Assembly: GCA_949316235.1 (NCBI GenBank)
Contig: OX438750.1
Span: 1,750,501 to 1,814,500 of the forward strand
Direction of reading: 5' to 3'
Length of the DNA: 64,000 nt
From: Oegoconia quadripuncta
Lineage: Eukaryota; Arthropoda; Insecta; Lepidoptera; Autostichidae
Below the pieces are notes generated by a model that saw only the letters and a program-made list of their open reading frames with translations, was not told the DNA's origin and ran no database searches. The translations under genes and the position numbers were made by a program. Of the stretch, positions 19,194 to 29,639 are shown one piece after another (position 1 is the stretch's first letter; each line of letters begins with the position of its first letter).

Positions 19194-19620
19194 ATTTTTT
19201 ATGTAAATTATATTTCATTCTTGTGCAGTTTGTTGTTTACATTGAGCCACGGTGGCGGTTGTTTATAATTTCTTATTCGCCTCTTAATAATAATTTTTTT
19301 AAACATTTTTTATGTAAATTATATATTCCTTGTGCAGTTGTTGTTTACATTGAGCCACGGAAGCGGTTGTTTATAATTTCTTATTCGCCTCTTAATAATA
19401 ATTATTTTATTCATTTTTTATGTAAATTATATTTCATTCTTGTGCAGTTTGTTGTTTACATTGAGCCAAGGAGGCGGTTGTTAATAATTTCTTATTCGCC
19501 TCTTAATAATATTTTTTTTAATCATTTTTTATGTAAATTATATTTCATTCTTGTGCAGCTGTTGTTTACATTGAGCCACGGTGGCGGTTGTTTATAATTT
19601 CTTATTCGCCTCTTAATAAT
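19194..19620. repeat. Minisatellite, four units of about 110 bp
   Basis: Starts of 'atgtaaatta' at 19201, 19312, 19420 and 19531 give periods of 111, 108 and 111 bp. Each unit contains the SINE-A head end ('acattgagccacggnggcgg') plus 'ataatttcttattcgcctct'. A SINE junction was therefore amplified in tandem. A 165-codon open frame through it is a by-product. Confidence 0.9.
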
Positions 19621-19700
19621 TAGACTTACGAGAATGAATAGCTTGATCCAATTCTTGTGAAGAATCATACATAACCTAATAATGTAATCTAGATCATCAC

Positions 19701-19885
19701 CTTAAATAATCTCCAAAAATAGGGGTGTTGTTCCTCGCCAACGCGTAATGGTGCTGATGGAAGCTGGCTATGTGGTCCATGACTGCTTGGGTTCTGTACA
19801 CTTTCTCCAGGTTGACTAGACCTTCAGGACCTACTCGTCTCCATCCAGGCGTCTGTTCACCCTCCTCATCGAAGGATGCTATATA
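19701..19885 (-). CDS. PLCE1: PLC-epsilon exon: C-terminal part of RasGEF domain
   Basis: 61 codons plus two bases encode YIASFDEEGEQTPGWRRVGP, then EGLVNLEKVYRTQAVMDHIA and SFHQHHYALARNNTPIFGDY. In RasGEF (CDC25) folds the block 'F....D.......RVG..GL.N..K......V...I' is the last helical segment, and vertebrate PLC epsilon has the same RVG-NGL-N-EK spacing by recall. The acceptor TTGCATTGCAG precedes 19885 and the donor AAG|GTGATG follows 19701. Phase 0 entry matches the end of the 22480 exon; exit of two bases matches the 13345 exon. Confidence 0.75.
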
Positions 19886-20120
19886 CTGCAATGCAAAAGA
19901 GTAGGTATGATTAAGGTCATTTTTTTATATTAAAATCCCTTGGGCAAGTACAAGTGAAAGCGAAGCTAAATGAAAAATTTATAATCCTTTTATTTGTATC
20001 CTCTTGATAATTAGTAATTAATGTAATTTGTAATTAGGTATACCTTTAAAATTACTTTATTGTAATGAACATGTCTAAGTGCTCAGAAGACGATATATGG
20101 AAAAAATAGTACGAGTATCT

Positions 20121-20396
20121 AAATAAATAAATAAATATCCTTAGACATACACACAGCGCCAACTAGTTCAACAGTAAGCAACTATATGCTTGTGTTGTGG
20201 ATACCAGATGGTTGATATACTACATAAATACATACTTTTTTGTAAATAAATACTTATTATAAATGAAAACATCCATTACTCGGGTACACATGTCCGCATT
20301 CATCACACAAACATATATGCCCCTAGCGGGATTCGAACCCGCAATCTTTTGGTATAGTGGTCAGAGTTGCTAACCACTACACCAAACAGGTCGTGA
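20121..20396 (-). repeat. SINE-C, full length
   Basis: Complete copy; the tRNA-like head reads on the minus strand with A box TGGTGTAGTGG and B box GGGTTCGAATCC, and the tail ends in (TAAA)n-like repeats at the left. Confidence 0.88.
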
Positions 20397-20445
20397 ATTT
20401 TAGCTCTAAATATTCTTTGACACTATAAAATACCATCCACCATCC

Positions 20446-20610
20446 ATAAATACCATCTTATCTAAATCTGCTGCCAAACAGCAATGTTAATAGATAAGAT
20501 AGCCAGTGCCCCAAATAGGATGGGGTTTCCGGGTCAGTACGCCTCCACCTTCGGCCTCATCTTCACTTAACATCAGGTGTAATTGAGATCAGGTGCATAA
20601 AAAAAAATAC
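20446..20610 (+). repeat. SINE-A, 3' half
   Basis: Starts at 'accatcttatctaaatctgc' and ends in the A-rich tail at 20600-20610. The tRNA-like head is absent, as expected for 5' truncation. Confidence 0.85.
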
Positions 20611-20664
20611 ATTGTCCTCAAGACATTTCATAATTTTGTCCTAAACATTATTTTATATCATTTG

Positions 20665-20835
20665 TTAAATTATTGTATCAGAAATGCGGAGATCCACAGG
20701 AGAACCAAGGTGACCGATATAGTCCGAAGAGTTACGAAACTTAAGTGGCAGTGGGCGGGGCACATTGCTCGCAGGACCGACGGACGGAGCCCATCACGAG
20801 GTGGTCCTACGATTTGTTAAAGATTGCGGGAGTCC
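20665..20835 (+). pseudogene. RTE-clade LINE C-terminal fragment
   Basis: Encodes IHRRTKVTDIVRRVTKLKWQ followed by WAGHIARRTDGR, the 'LKW.WAGH.AR' motif at the C-terminus of RTE-type reverse transcriptases. It is frameshifted after TDGRSPSRG. A sister fragment is at 57535-57745. Confidence 0.7.
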
Positions 20836-21059
20836 ACTCGCCGTCGTATGTGCCACACTGAGTTATGGCCCATTTATGTTACTGCGGCACACACTTTCTC
20901 TTTGTATTTTCATTCTATTTCTTTACTTTTATTTGAATTTATATTTCAATGTCATTAAAAAACCTCCTAGGTGAATTAAATACACTTTTAGTAAACTTTA
21001 AACACTTATTGTACTGCTGATCATAAAACAAAAGACATATATTTAAAATAATAAGTAAA

Positions 21060-21309
21060 CTTTATTCACTCCAGTTTAACGGACCATTTCTAGAAAATGG
21101 CCCACAGTAATATGTTGATTTAATATGCTTAACTGGGCCTCACGTATAAATTTATCATTCAATTGTACGTTAGATCTGCGTTGTCTCGGAAAGCGCTTGG
21201 AGTCTGTGTCTTTTTTAAATGCCGCGATCAAATCTAGTAAGCTTCTATTATATTTTTTGACTCGTTTACTCAGGATAATATAATAAATAATAATAAATAT
21301 TTCGGACAC
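21060..21309 (-). pseudogene. Unrecognised gene end with polyadenylation signal
   Basis: An open frame of about 65 codons on the minus strand reads SKRVKKYNRSLLDLIAAFKK, then DSKRFPRQRRSNVQLNDKFI and a final HFLEMVR before TAA at 21076. AATAAA follows within 20 bp. Basic and helical; no family recognised. The abrupt signal after the stop suggests the 3' end of a transposon gene or processed copy. It has no splice sites that fit PLCE1. Confidence 0.4.
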
Positions 21310-21400
21310 TTACACCAATCATCTAGTCCCAAACTAAGCAAAGCTTGTGCTATGGATACTAGATAACGGATAAACATACATAAATATTTATATAAATCTT
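21287..21400 (-). repeat. SINE-B, 3' half
   Basis: Matches the SINE-B 3' part ('ttcggacacttacaccaatc' onward) and stops at 'aaatatttatataaat'. Confidence 0.8.
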
Positions 21401-21644
21401 TATATAAAAAATATAAAATATGAAAACTTTCCACATATTTCATTTGATATTTTCAGGGCTAAGCCAATTTTTTTTTAAATATCGCAGAAAGGCTTGCACA
21501 TGCGTGTGCTTTTGGAACTGTTGTTCAATGTATTCCCAACCTGCGGTAATTTTTTCATGTGGCCATAAAGCTAAACTTTACTTTAGCTTACGAAGCCGTA
21601 TGTGTGTGAACGCAGTGCCTTAAATAAATGCTTTATCTATCTAG

Positions 21645-22280
21645 TTAAGAATCAAAATCAAAAATCAAAATCAAAATATTTTTATTTCATAGGATAAAAT
21701 TATCACTTGAAAACGTCACTATTAATATTAATATTACATTATAGTTTAAATTTACTGCTCATTCACAAAGCTGACTCCCCAGAGAAGAACGAGCAAGAAA
21801 CTCTAGGGTTGCTCTTTTAAACAGATTATAGGTTGCGATTTGATAATTATATGAATAGACAGCTATGTCCATGCTTGCTTATCATTCAAATAGTCAGTGA
21901 TGTTATAATAGCCTTTTGTTAATAATTTCTGTTTTATGATTGCTTTAAATTTATTTAAAGGCATATTTTGAATGTCTACTGGAACCTTATTATAAAAGCG
22001 TATACATTGCCCTTTGAAGGATTTACTAACTTTGTGAAGTCGGCTAACATAAATAGATAACTAGTTCTTATTCCTTGTATTAACATTGTGCCTATCACTA
22101 TTTTTAGCGAATAAGGTTATATTTTTTTTTGCATATAACAAATTCTCATAAATGTATTGAGATGCCATTGTTAAGATATTAATTTCCTTAAACTTATCTC
22201 TAAGAGACTCTCTAGGTCCTAATTTATAAATGGCACGAATAGCACGCTTCTGCAGAACAGAAATAAGTAATTTATATCTA
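21645..22280 (-). pseudogene. LINE-b 3' fragment with ORF2 C-terminus
   Basis: The tail of TTTTGA repeats (21649-21685), the 3' UTR and C-terminal codons reading LQKRAIRAIYKLGPRESLRD and further ASQYIYENLLYAKKNI are present. It is closely related to LINE-a ORF2 (compare LQKRAVRAIYQLRPAVSLRD) but forms a separate subfamily. 5' truncated with small frame breaks. Confidence 0.8.
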
Positions 22281-22415
22281 AAATAGAAATACAATTATGA
22301 AGAAGATCCCGACAATGCTGTCATGTGTTGCGGCGTGCACAAATGGGTTAGCACTCAGCTCATGCTGCGACGAATCACAGCGCTGGTTTTCAGTGCCCCC
22401 AAATGCCCAGTGACG
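22281..22415 (+). repeat. Repeat R12
   Basis: 135 bp nearly identical to 56747-56872 ('aagatcccgacaatgctgtc', 'tgtgctgcgacgaatcacag'). Class unknown; no TIR or tail seen. Confidence 0.6.
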
Positions 22416-22479
22416 CACGGACGCCACGTGAAGTAAAATCATGAGCAGAATAATAATAAATAATTAATAAGATACTCAC

Positions 22480-22603
22480 CACTTGTCTACTAGGCTCTGT
22501 AACCCTGGAGTCTCTTTTACAACTATCCCTTAACGGACTAGTGGTGGTGCCCTGATCCACTCGCTTACTGCTCTCTCTTCTTGTGTCCCTTTTCTGTGAC
22601 CCT
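22480..22603 (-). CDS. PLCE1: PLC-epsilon exon: basic insert within RasGEF
   Basis: One base plus 41 codons, read GSQKRDTRRESSKRVDQGTT and then PLRDSCKRDSRVTEPSRQV. The acceptor TTTCACACAG precedes 22603 and the donor GTG|GTGAGT follows 22480. It is too short and basic to be found by domain. Its phases are exactly what is needed to join the 30377 exon (two bases left) to the 19885 exon (phase 0), which cannot join each other. The product is a Ser/Arg/Lys-rich loop inside the RasGEF domain, a likely site for phosphorylation or alternative splicing. Confidence 0.7.
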
Positions 22604-22659
22604 CTGTGTGAAAGAGAAAAGTGATAAGTTAATGGGTAAATGTAAAGACGAAGAATTTT

Positions 22660-22702
22660 TAACTGCCTCCGTGGCTCAATGTAAACAACATTGGGTACTG
22701 GT
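22660..22702 (+). repeat. SINE-A head only
   Basis: 'ctgcctccgtggctcaatgt' and 'aaacaacattggg' match the SINE-A tRNA-like start; the rest is absent. Confidence 0.6.
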
Positions 22703-22769
22703 GGCGCTGGTATCGCCGGAAACGGCGCGGTGACGACGTTAACAGTTATATTACGTCTTCACATCGAAA

Positions 22770-23215
22770 ATGGCACACACTTTGCTACCAGCCGTCGAAG
22801 GAGTCGGAGCTCCACTGAACACATCACCGACTGTGAGTGATTCTGATTGGTTACTGCCATCGACGCTTGGAGGAATCCGGTGAGTCGTTAGCTAATAAGA
22901 AGTTGATCATGGGATTTGAGCAAGGAGGAATTGAATACCAGGTCCGGTTGAATTCCACAGACTGCACGCGGGGGCCAAGTTGTATGGCATGAGGGGCGTG
23001 CAAATGTTTACTATTCATCAGTAAGTGTCGATTCGCCTATAGCAGCTTGCAATAGTATCGCCATTGCCCGAGCCACCATTTACCACGCGACTGGCACCGT
23101 CCCGGTCGCTAACAACGCCCACCCCGAACCCATCTCCGACATATACAATCTAGTCACCTGTCATCTTTGGCAGATTCCCTTTTGAAGTCTCTCCTATGTG
23201 TTGGAGTGCCAGCCA
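22770..23215 (+). repeat. Repeat R6, longest copy
   Basis: Shared with 23670-23830, 24640-24760 and (minus) 59395-59870: 'tttgagcaaggaggaattga', 'attccacagactgcacgcg', 'gtcccggtcgctaacaac'. No coding frame or terminal structure seen; the class is unknown. Confidence 0.6.
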
Positions 23216-23361
23216 TCGAGTGACTACTCGTTAGAGAAGGAGTCGCTGCTAGGATTTCTCTGAAAATAAAAATAAAAGTATGATGTTATTAACAAAAAAT
23301 TAGAGATGAAACCTAATAAATTCAATACTAAAAATAGTTTTAAAAACAAGCCTATAATGTT

Positions 23362-23645
23362 CAAAATCAAAAACGCTTTATTTTGTAGATACAGAGAGTA
23401 CAATTAAAATAGTTAGATTTTACATTTTTTAAGCTACTGCTTGTTCATAAGGCAATTCTCCCCTGAGAAGAACAAGCAAGAAACTCGAGAGGTTGCTCTT
23501 TAAAAAAAAAGGTTTTTATATTACAAAATTATTATTTTATATTATAAATTTCATTATTAATTGTGAGGCTATTTCACAATTTGGTTATGCGAACGGGCTG
23601 TTTATGTCCATGAATATGTTTATCATCTAAATAATCTGATATTTT
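23362..23645 (-). repeat. LINE-a 3' end
   Basis: 3' UTR and the last codons (SDYLDDKH) of LINE-a, with a weak tail at 23365-23380. It breaks off at about 23645 into R6. Confidence 0.8.
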
Positions 23646-23669
23646 AAAATTAAAATTTTTGTTACTTGA

Positions 23670-23830
23670 TAAGAACCTGATTATGGAATTTGAGCAGGAG
23701 GGTTTGTAGACTAGACCGGATGAATCCCACAGATTGCATGGGAGAGGCAAGTTGGATGGCAGGAGGGACAAGGGACATGCAAATGTTTACCCTTCACCGG
23801 TAAGCATCACAGGTTCCATGATCATGAAGT
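23670..23830 (+). repeat. Repeat R6, partial
   Basis: Matches 22890-23030 ('gaatcccacagattgcatgg', 'gcaaatgtttacccttcacc'). Confidence 0.6.
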
Positions 23831-23944
23831 AGTCTGTAATTGCCTCCTCACAGAGTTTAAGGTGATCGGGCCTGTGTTTTATCAGTGGCAGACGGTTATC
23901 TCGTCCTATTCGGCGAGGCTGGTCTATTTCAGTTAATTCCATAG

Positions 23945-24625
23945 TATACTGACCTACGGCATTCTGTTGTGGGGAAATGCCGTGGACATAAATTGTATCT
24001 TTGTTCTGCAGAAACGAGCGGTTCGCGTGATTTACGAACTGGGCCCCAGAGTGTCTCTTAGGAATAAATTTAAAGAAATTAATATATTAACATTAGCATC
24101 GCAATATATTTACGAAAACTTAATGTATGTAAGAAAAAATATAGAATCGTTTAAGAAAAATAGTGATATACATAATGTTAATACCAGATATAAAAATAAA
24201 CTTGCTGTTCATGCCAGCCGTTTGCACAAAGTCACTAAGTCATTTAAGGGGCAATGTATACGCTTTTATAATAAGGTTCCAGTGGACATTCAAAATTTAC
24301 CTTTAAATAAATTCAAAACCATAATAAAACAGACATTATTTACCAAAGGCTATTATAAAATTTCTGACTATCTGGATGATAAGCAAGCATGGACATAGAC
24401 CGCTCGGCGATATTCAGCCTAATTATACAATATAATATAATTGTAACCCAAACTTATTTAAAAGAGCAACCCTTGAGTTTCTTGCTCGTTCTTCTCTGGG
24501 GAATCTGCTTTGCGAATGAGCAATAATGTCAATAACTTTAATATTAAGATAAAAAATGTGACATTTTCAAGTGATAATCTTTATCCTACGAAATAAATAT
24601 TTTTTGACTTTGACTTTGACTATTA
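23945..24625 (+). pseudogene. LINE-b ORF2 C-terminus and 3' UTR
   Basis: An open frame of 143 codons (WGNAVDINCIFVLQKRAVRV to GYYKISDYLDDKQAWT), then the 3' UTR with AATAAA-like 'gaaataaat' and a (TTTGAC)n tail at 24608-24622. It is the best preserved LINE-b 3' end in the window, 5' truncated at about 23945. Confidence 0.85.
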
Positions 24626-24639
24626 AATCCGAGTGTTAT

Positions 24640-24760
24640 TTCGATATCATATTCACCTATGGAAGCTTGAAATATTATCACCATTACCCGAGCAACCCTA
24701 TACCACGAGATGTCTGGCGACGTCCCGGTCGCTAGCAACGTCCGCCTTCCCGACATATAC
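24640..24760 (+). repeat. Repeat R6, partial
   Basis: Holds 'cccgagcaaccctataccac' and 'gtcccggtcgctagcaac' as in 23060-23120 and 59300. Confidence 0.55.
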
Positions 24761-24859
24761 CGGATGAGTTTTTTTACCGTAAGAAAAAAACTAGGGCATA
24801 TTAGGTAAGTGAAATAGAAGTTATTGGCATTAGTAGTTTAATTACTGGATATACTGCTC

Positions 24860-25045
24860 CCGCTGGTACAACGTCGTGAAATAGCAGACCTGGTATACCT
24901 TCTAAAGATAGCGTCCAGTGCCATCGACTGTCCAGAACTTGTGTCAAAGATCTCGGTAAGAGCCCCACCCAGAATCCTTAGGTACAACCCGCTTTTGGAT
25001 CTCCACCGTGCTCCACCAACTACAGGCGGAATGCGTTTGTGCAGC
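24860..25045 (+). pseudogene. LINE reverse transcriptase C-terminal fragment
   Basis: Encodes REIADLVYLLKIASSAIDCP then ELVSKISVRAPPRILRYNPL, the region after the RT thumb in jockey-group LINEs ('..L..L.....DCPELL....VP'). No tail remains. A similar C-terminus is at 61113-61349. Confidence 0.55.
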
Positions 25046-25607
25046 GAGCGAGTAAGAATTTTAATTTACTTAGCAACGAGTTTGACTTGGACCTGTTTTG
25101 TACTAGCGTTACATCGGCAAGGAACACATTAAGTAGACGTTTTTTTTTGGCCAGAAAGTAACCTAATACTGCTGTGACCCGTTTGTTTTTTTGGATCGGC
25201 GATGCAAGGATATCCTATCTATAGATTGTTTAGAATTAGATTAATTTTTCCAACCGTTTTCTGATTGCAAATTATAGTTTTTTATTTTTAATTAAGTTTA
25301 ATAGGTTCTATCAGTGGAAACCTCTAATTGGCTTTCAGTTTCTTAGTTTAATTGATAGTTTGTAAAACAGCTGTTGGTTTTCCCAAGAAAATAAAATAAA
25401 TTAAAAAGTACTGTATATTCGAATGAATTTACTTAGAGACAGCACCGTCTATTATTATTTCATAGGGTATACCCTTAATTAGGATCAAACTGTAGCTCCA
25501 AATACAGTAGCGTTACTGAGTACAATATCTCCGTGCATTTAGAATACTGGATTCCAGGTGAATTGTGCTTTGGAAAATATTCATATAGAGTTGTTAAATA
25601 CATAATT

Positions 25608-26684
25608 ATTTTTTCAACACACTTGCTCGTAAGGTTGTTCTTAATACACCGCCTTTAGGTTCATAATCTGGGATATTAAACACGCGTGTTTTTTCATTTT
25701 ATTACAGCACAAGTGCTATAATAACAACCTGACTAAGTTAAACATGTCTCTCATTGCAAGTTAGGTGTATAAAGAAAAAGCCTTTCGTATTTAGTCGGAT
25801 AATAATGTTTTTTTTTTCGGTTTTCATGAGGCAGAATGTATTCTACATAATGAACGAAAAAGAAAATGCGTTTTCTAAATTGTGATGATACATGAATATT
25901 GAAATTTACTGTTATACCTAGCCTTAATTCAATTAATTATGTTACAAAAAGAAACTACTACTTTTTCACTTTAAATATTGGCTGTTAGTCGATCTAGTTC
26001 GCGCCATTTTCCATGCGTGCGCATAGATATCGCGCGCCAACAAAAAAAAATGCAACATTTTTCGTAAATATTTGTTGGTTACGACTTTTACGACGAAGTT
26101 TTAGTTAACTACTTTGAGCTAGAATATTATCGAAAATGTCTACTTCAAGTGAAGAAAATAAACCTAACCAAAATTTGACGCCGCCGGATATACTTAAATA
26201 AAATAAGGCAAATATTGGTACAAAAATCACACGGGCAATAAATTTGGAGCCACCAACAAAGAAAATATGTCCTGAGCCACGGCCATCAACTTCATACGGC
26301 GGCGATACTGATAATTTTCCTGCTCCCACATAGCAACAAACTCTTTTGAAAATATTAGTTCATCGCCAACTTTCACCCAAGATACTGAAATGATTAATAA
26401 TACCAATACTATAACACAAACTGTTCAAATACCAACAAAAACTGTTGATGACCGTTTTGAAAATTGTACTTTTACTAATTGTTTTAATAATTAAAATTGT
26501 GTTAATACCTACATGAGTTTTGTTTTCTTCCTCTCAAGTGTGTTGAAAAACGTCGTATGAAACGCATGTGCCTGATCATTAACTACTCGGCTATCTTATT
26601 GCGCGCTCGCTTGCAGCTCGCGCGCGCAATATCGCCTCGTATATGTAATGATCACCATAGCACACTTGTATCATAATGTACTAA
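25608..26684 (+). mobile_element. Left arm of inverted pair: deleted tyrosine-recombinase-type element
   Basis: Near-identical, inverted, to 27318-28341. It starts TTTTTTCAACACACTTG at 25611; a matching CAAGTGTGTTGAAAAA lies near 26540, followed by about 140 bp also shared between the arms, including a GC-rich hairpin (gcgcgctcgcttgcagctcg). A plus-strand start at 26136 gives MSTSSEENKPNQNLTPPDIL, soon stopped, and further on NNTNTITQTVQIPTKTV. This copy has a different middle from the right arm, ending KKICPEPRPSTSYGGDTDNF. Confidence 0.7.
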
Positions 26685-26839
26685 AATGTAATATCACACC
26701 TCGTGAACAATTTTTGACTTAAGTAATTAAGTGTAGGGTTTTGATTTCATGATTTGATAATATTAAAATATTACTTCAGATAATAATCGTACTGTTTAGT
26801 AATTTTATTATAAAGCGGAAACGCTAAACGCGGCCGGCG

Positions 26840-27275
26840 TTTTAGGCGGGAGCCTATCAGCAAGGCGAGTGTTTACGTAAAAATGGCGGGTGGGAGGTGG
26901 GATTCTCGACCGATTGCGCCATTCTAATTTTGGAAGCGAAGGTGAATGTTGGTGTTGGAGGAGTTTTGTGAATTATATTGAAGTGCTACAAGACGTGTCG
27001 TTTAATTCAGGGATATTACAAAATTTCAGACTATATTAATGAAAGTAATCCATGGGATTAAACGGCTCCTCTAGGTACACGATATATAAAATTGTTGTAA
27101 CCTTTCTTGATTGTAAATGATTGATTGAAAAGAGACAAACCCTCTGAGTTTCTCGCTAGCTCTTCTCAGTAGTGGTCGCGTTCCGAGCTAGTGGTAGTTT
27201 AAAAAACAAATGACGTTCATAAGTGCATATTGTATTGCCTACATGAATAAATGATTTTCATTTCATTTCATTCAA
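26840..27275 (+). repeat. Spacer of the inverted pair: LINE with 5' end fused to 3' end
   Basis: 26840-27000 resembles the 5' start of R5 ('tttaggcggga', 'gttggtgttggaggag'). It then jumps to LINE C-terminal codons (GYYKISDYINESNPWD, stop at about 27060) and a 3' UTR ending in (TTTCA)n at 27258-27275. It is therefore a LINE that lost nearly all coding sequence. Confidence 0.6.
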
Positions 27276-27317
27276 ATAGTGCCTGTCTAGCCTTCCTAAC
27301 ATACGTAATAACAATAA

Positions 27318-28341
27318 TAGTACATTATGATACAAGTGTGCTATGGTGATCATTACATACGAGGCGATATTGTGCGCGCGAGCTGCAAGCGAGCGCGCAA
27401 TAAGATAGCCGAGTTGGTAATGATCAGGCACACGCGTTTCATACGACGTTTTTCAACACACTTGAGAGGAAAAAAACTAAACTCATGTAGGTATTAACAC
27501 AATTTTAATTATTAAACAATTAGTAAAAGTACAATTTTCAAAACGGTAATTAACAGTTTTTGTTGGTATTTGAACAGTTTGTGTTATAGTATTGGTATTA
27601 TTAATTATTTCAGTATCTTGGGTGAAAGTTGGCGATGAACTAATATTTTCGGAGAAAGAGTGTGCGTTCTTGCTGCTTTTCCATTGTACAAAAGTTTCAT
27701 ATGCCGCTAAGTACTTCTCACTTGATTTTGATGGTAAAAGGCTATCACTCGCATTTCTTGCCTCGTTAAGTATATCCGGCGGCGTCAAATTTTGGTTAGG
27801 TTCATTTTCTTCACTTCAAGTAAACATTTTCGATAATATTCTAGCTCAAAGTAACTAAAACTTCGTCGTAACCAACAAATATTTACGAAAAACGTTGCAT
27901 TTTTTTTCTTGGCGCGCGATATCTATGCGCGCGCATGGAAAATGGCGCGAACTACATCGACCAACAGCCAATATTAAAAGTGAAAAAAAGTAGTAGTTTG
28001 TTTTTGTAACTTATTTAAGTGAATTAAGGCTAGGTATATCAGTAAATTTCAATATTCATTTAACATCACAATTTAGAAAAAGCATTTTCTGTTTCCTTCA
28101 TTATGTAGAATACATTTTGCCACATGAAAACCGAAAAAAAAAATTAATACCCGACTAAATACGAAAGGCTTTGTCTTCATACACCTAACTTGCAATGAGA
28201 GACATGTTTAACTTAGTCAGGTTGTTATTATAGCACTTGTGCTGTAATATAATGAAAAAGCACGCGTGTTTAATATCATAGATTATGAGCCTAAAGGCGG
28301 TGTAATAAGAACAACCTTACGAGCAAGTGTGTTGAAAAATA
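27318..28341 (-). mobile_element. Right arm of inverted pair: deleted tyrosine-recombinase-type element
   Basis: The minus strand reads TPPDILNEARNASDSLLPSK, then KYLAAYETFVQWKSSKNAHS and SFSEN, which is the N-terminal core-binding part of insect tyrosine-recombinase-like transposon proteins. It is joined directly to a C-terminal tail (FENCTFTNCLI) typical of the same proteins. The catalytic domain is deleted. TTTTTCAACACACTTG and its inverse bound the element (about 27449 and 28338). Assignment to a Crypton-like group is from memory and uncertain because Cryptons usually lack TIRs. Confidence 0.65.
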
Positions 28342-28642
28342 TTTTTCAGTCTCCACCTCATGCGTTCACTGATAACAGACCGTATAACGTAGTATACTGT
28401 TGGGTGGGTAGATTCATCTATTTCTGCCGCCAAGCATCTTGGGGTTCGATGACGAGTAATTAATGACGCACACAATTTGGTGTTTCAACCCTTCGAGTTT
28501 GTGCTTATATGATTTGTTTGTTTGTTGACTCGTTGATTCGTTTTAACGAGTCGATATATTGCACTTGGTATTGAGGGTCTGATGATGGACCCAGGATGTG
28601 GATGGTGGAACTTTACCGTGTTTCTTTAGCTTTTTTTTAACA

Positions 28643-28943
28643 ACACCATCATCATCCCGTAAACATCCCACTGCAGGGATATAGGCCTCCCTCGTATATG
28701 AGGGAGTATGGATCGAACCACGCTGGCCCAATGAGGGTTGGGGATTTCACATGCCTTTGAATTTTCATTTCTCAGGTATGCAGGTTTCCTCACGATGTTA
28801 TCCTTCACCGTTTGGGAGCAGTCGGATAAATGCACATTAGTAATTAAATTAACTCATTTGTACATGGCCTACCTGGTAATCGAACCCGGACCTCCTTAAT
28901 TGGGAGACCGCGTCTTGACCGTTGAGCTACCGACGCTCTATAT
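28643..28943 (-). repeat. SINE-D, tRNA-derived with RTE-like tail
   Basis: The head on the minus strand begins at 28943 (GAGCGTCGGTAGCTCAATGG, A box) with B box GGGTTCGATTACC. The body has 'gaggaaacctgcatacctga' and 'gcctatatccctgcagtggg', ending in (GATGAT)n at 28645-28655. The (GAT)n tail suggests mobilisation by RTE LINEs. Only one copy is in this window. Confidence 0.85.
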
Positions 28944-29055
28944 TTTTTTTTTTTTGCAATCTGCTTTCAGTTGCTAAACTATAAGCAGATGTGTGGGGGG
29001 AGTGGCGTTGTAGAGTGTTTTCTCCAGTGAGAAAATCTCTTCCTCAGAACAATGG

Positions 29056-29366
29056 TCAACCGCATAGGTCACTGATTGCCAGTCTCTTCAGCCGTCTTTG
29101 GTGCCCAGGCTTTGTCAGTGGCACAGCCATCGAATTTGGATGTCTGTCCAGTCTGATCCTATAGCGTTCGGCAGACAGCTTTATCTCCTGATGCACGGTG
29201 TTAATTTTTAGTATATCATGCACCTCTGTGATCCTTATGTACCATGGTGCATCTGAGATCTTTTTTAAGATGCCATTTTGCATTCTCTGTAGGATATTGA
29301 GATTGGAGGTGCATGCAGAGCCCCACAACTGAATGCCATACGTCCAGACTGCTCCATATACGCTCC
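29056..29366 (-). pseudogene. Jockey-type LINE ORF2 C-terminus
   Basis: Reads YGIQLWGSACTSNLNILQRM, then APWYIRITEVHDILKINTVH and HPNSMAVPLTKPG. The 'ILQR.QN..L..I..APWY......H.DL.I' pattern is the well-known end of jockey reverse transcriptases. The frame ends at 29056, and about 90 bp of 3' UTR lies at 28965-29055. Confidence 0.75.
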
Positions 29367-29639
29367 ATAATTACATATTTTATTTTATTAAATACTTAAA
29401 TTGTTATTTTGAGAATTTAATCCAGGGCGTTTTAACCACTCTATGTACATATTAATCATCGTTTCATTCGCACCCAGACCGCATATCTTGATATGTTATT
29501 TTTCAATTAATCTTATGTTTACACTACATATTGCCCATGATAAAGGCGTGTGCACATTATTTTAAATTTCGTTATACATTGCGTGTCCTGAACATTTATA
29601 TTACAATGACACAGGTTTCAAGGGCGGCTTAGGCTGCCT

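Noticed and set aside
19100..19597. 165-codon plus-strand open frame
   Set aside because: Runs through a four-unit minisatellite; the repeats of the protein just mirror the DNA repeats.
19194..19620. CRISPR-like regular repeats (also 30770-30937)
   Set aside because: The spacing units are themselves repeats, the genome is eukaryotic and no cas genes exist; these are minisatellites.
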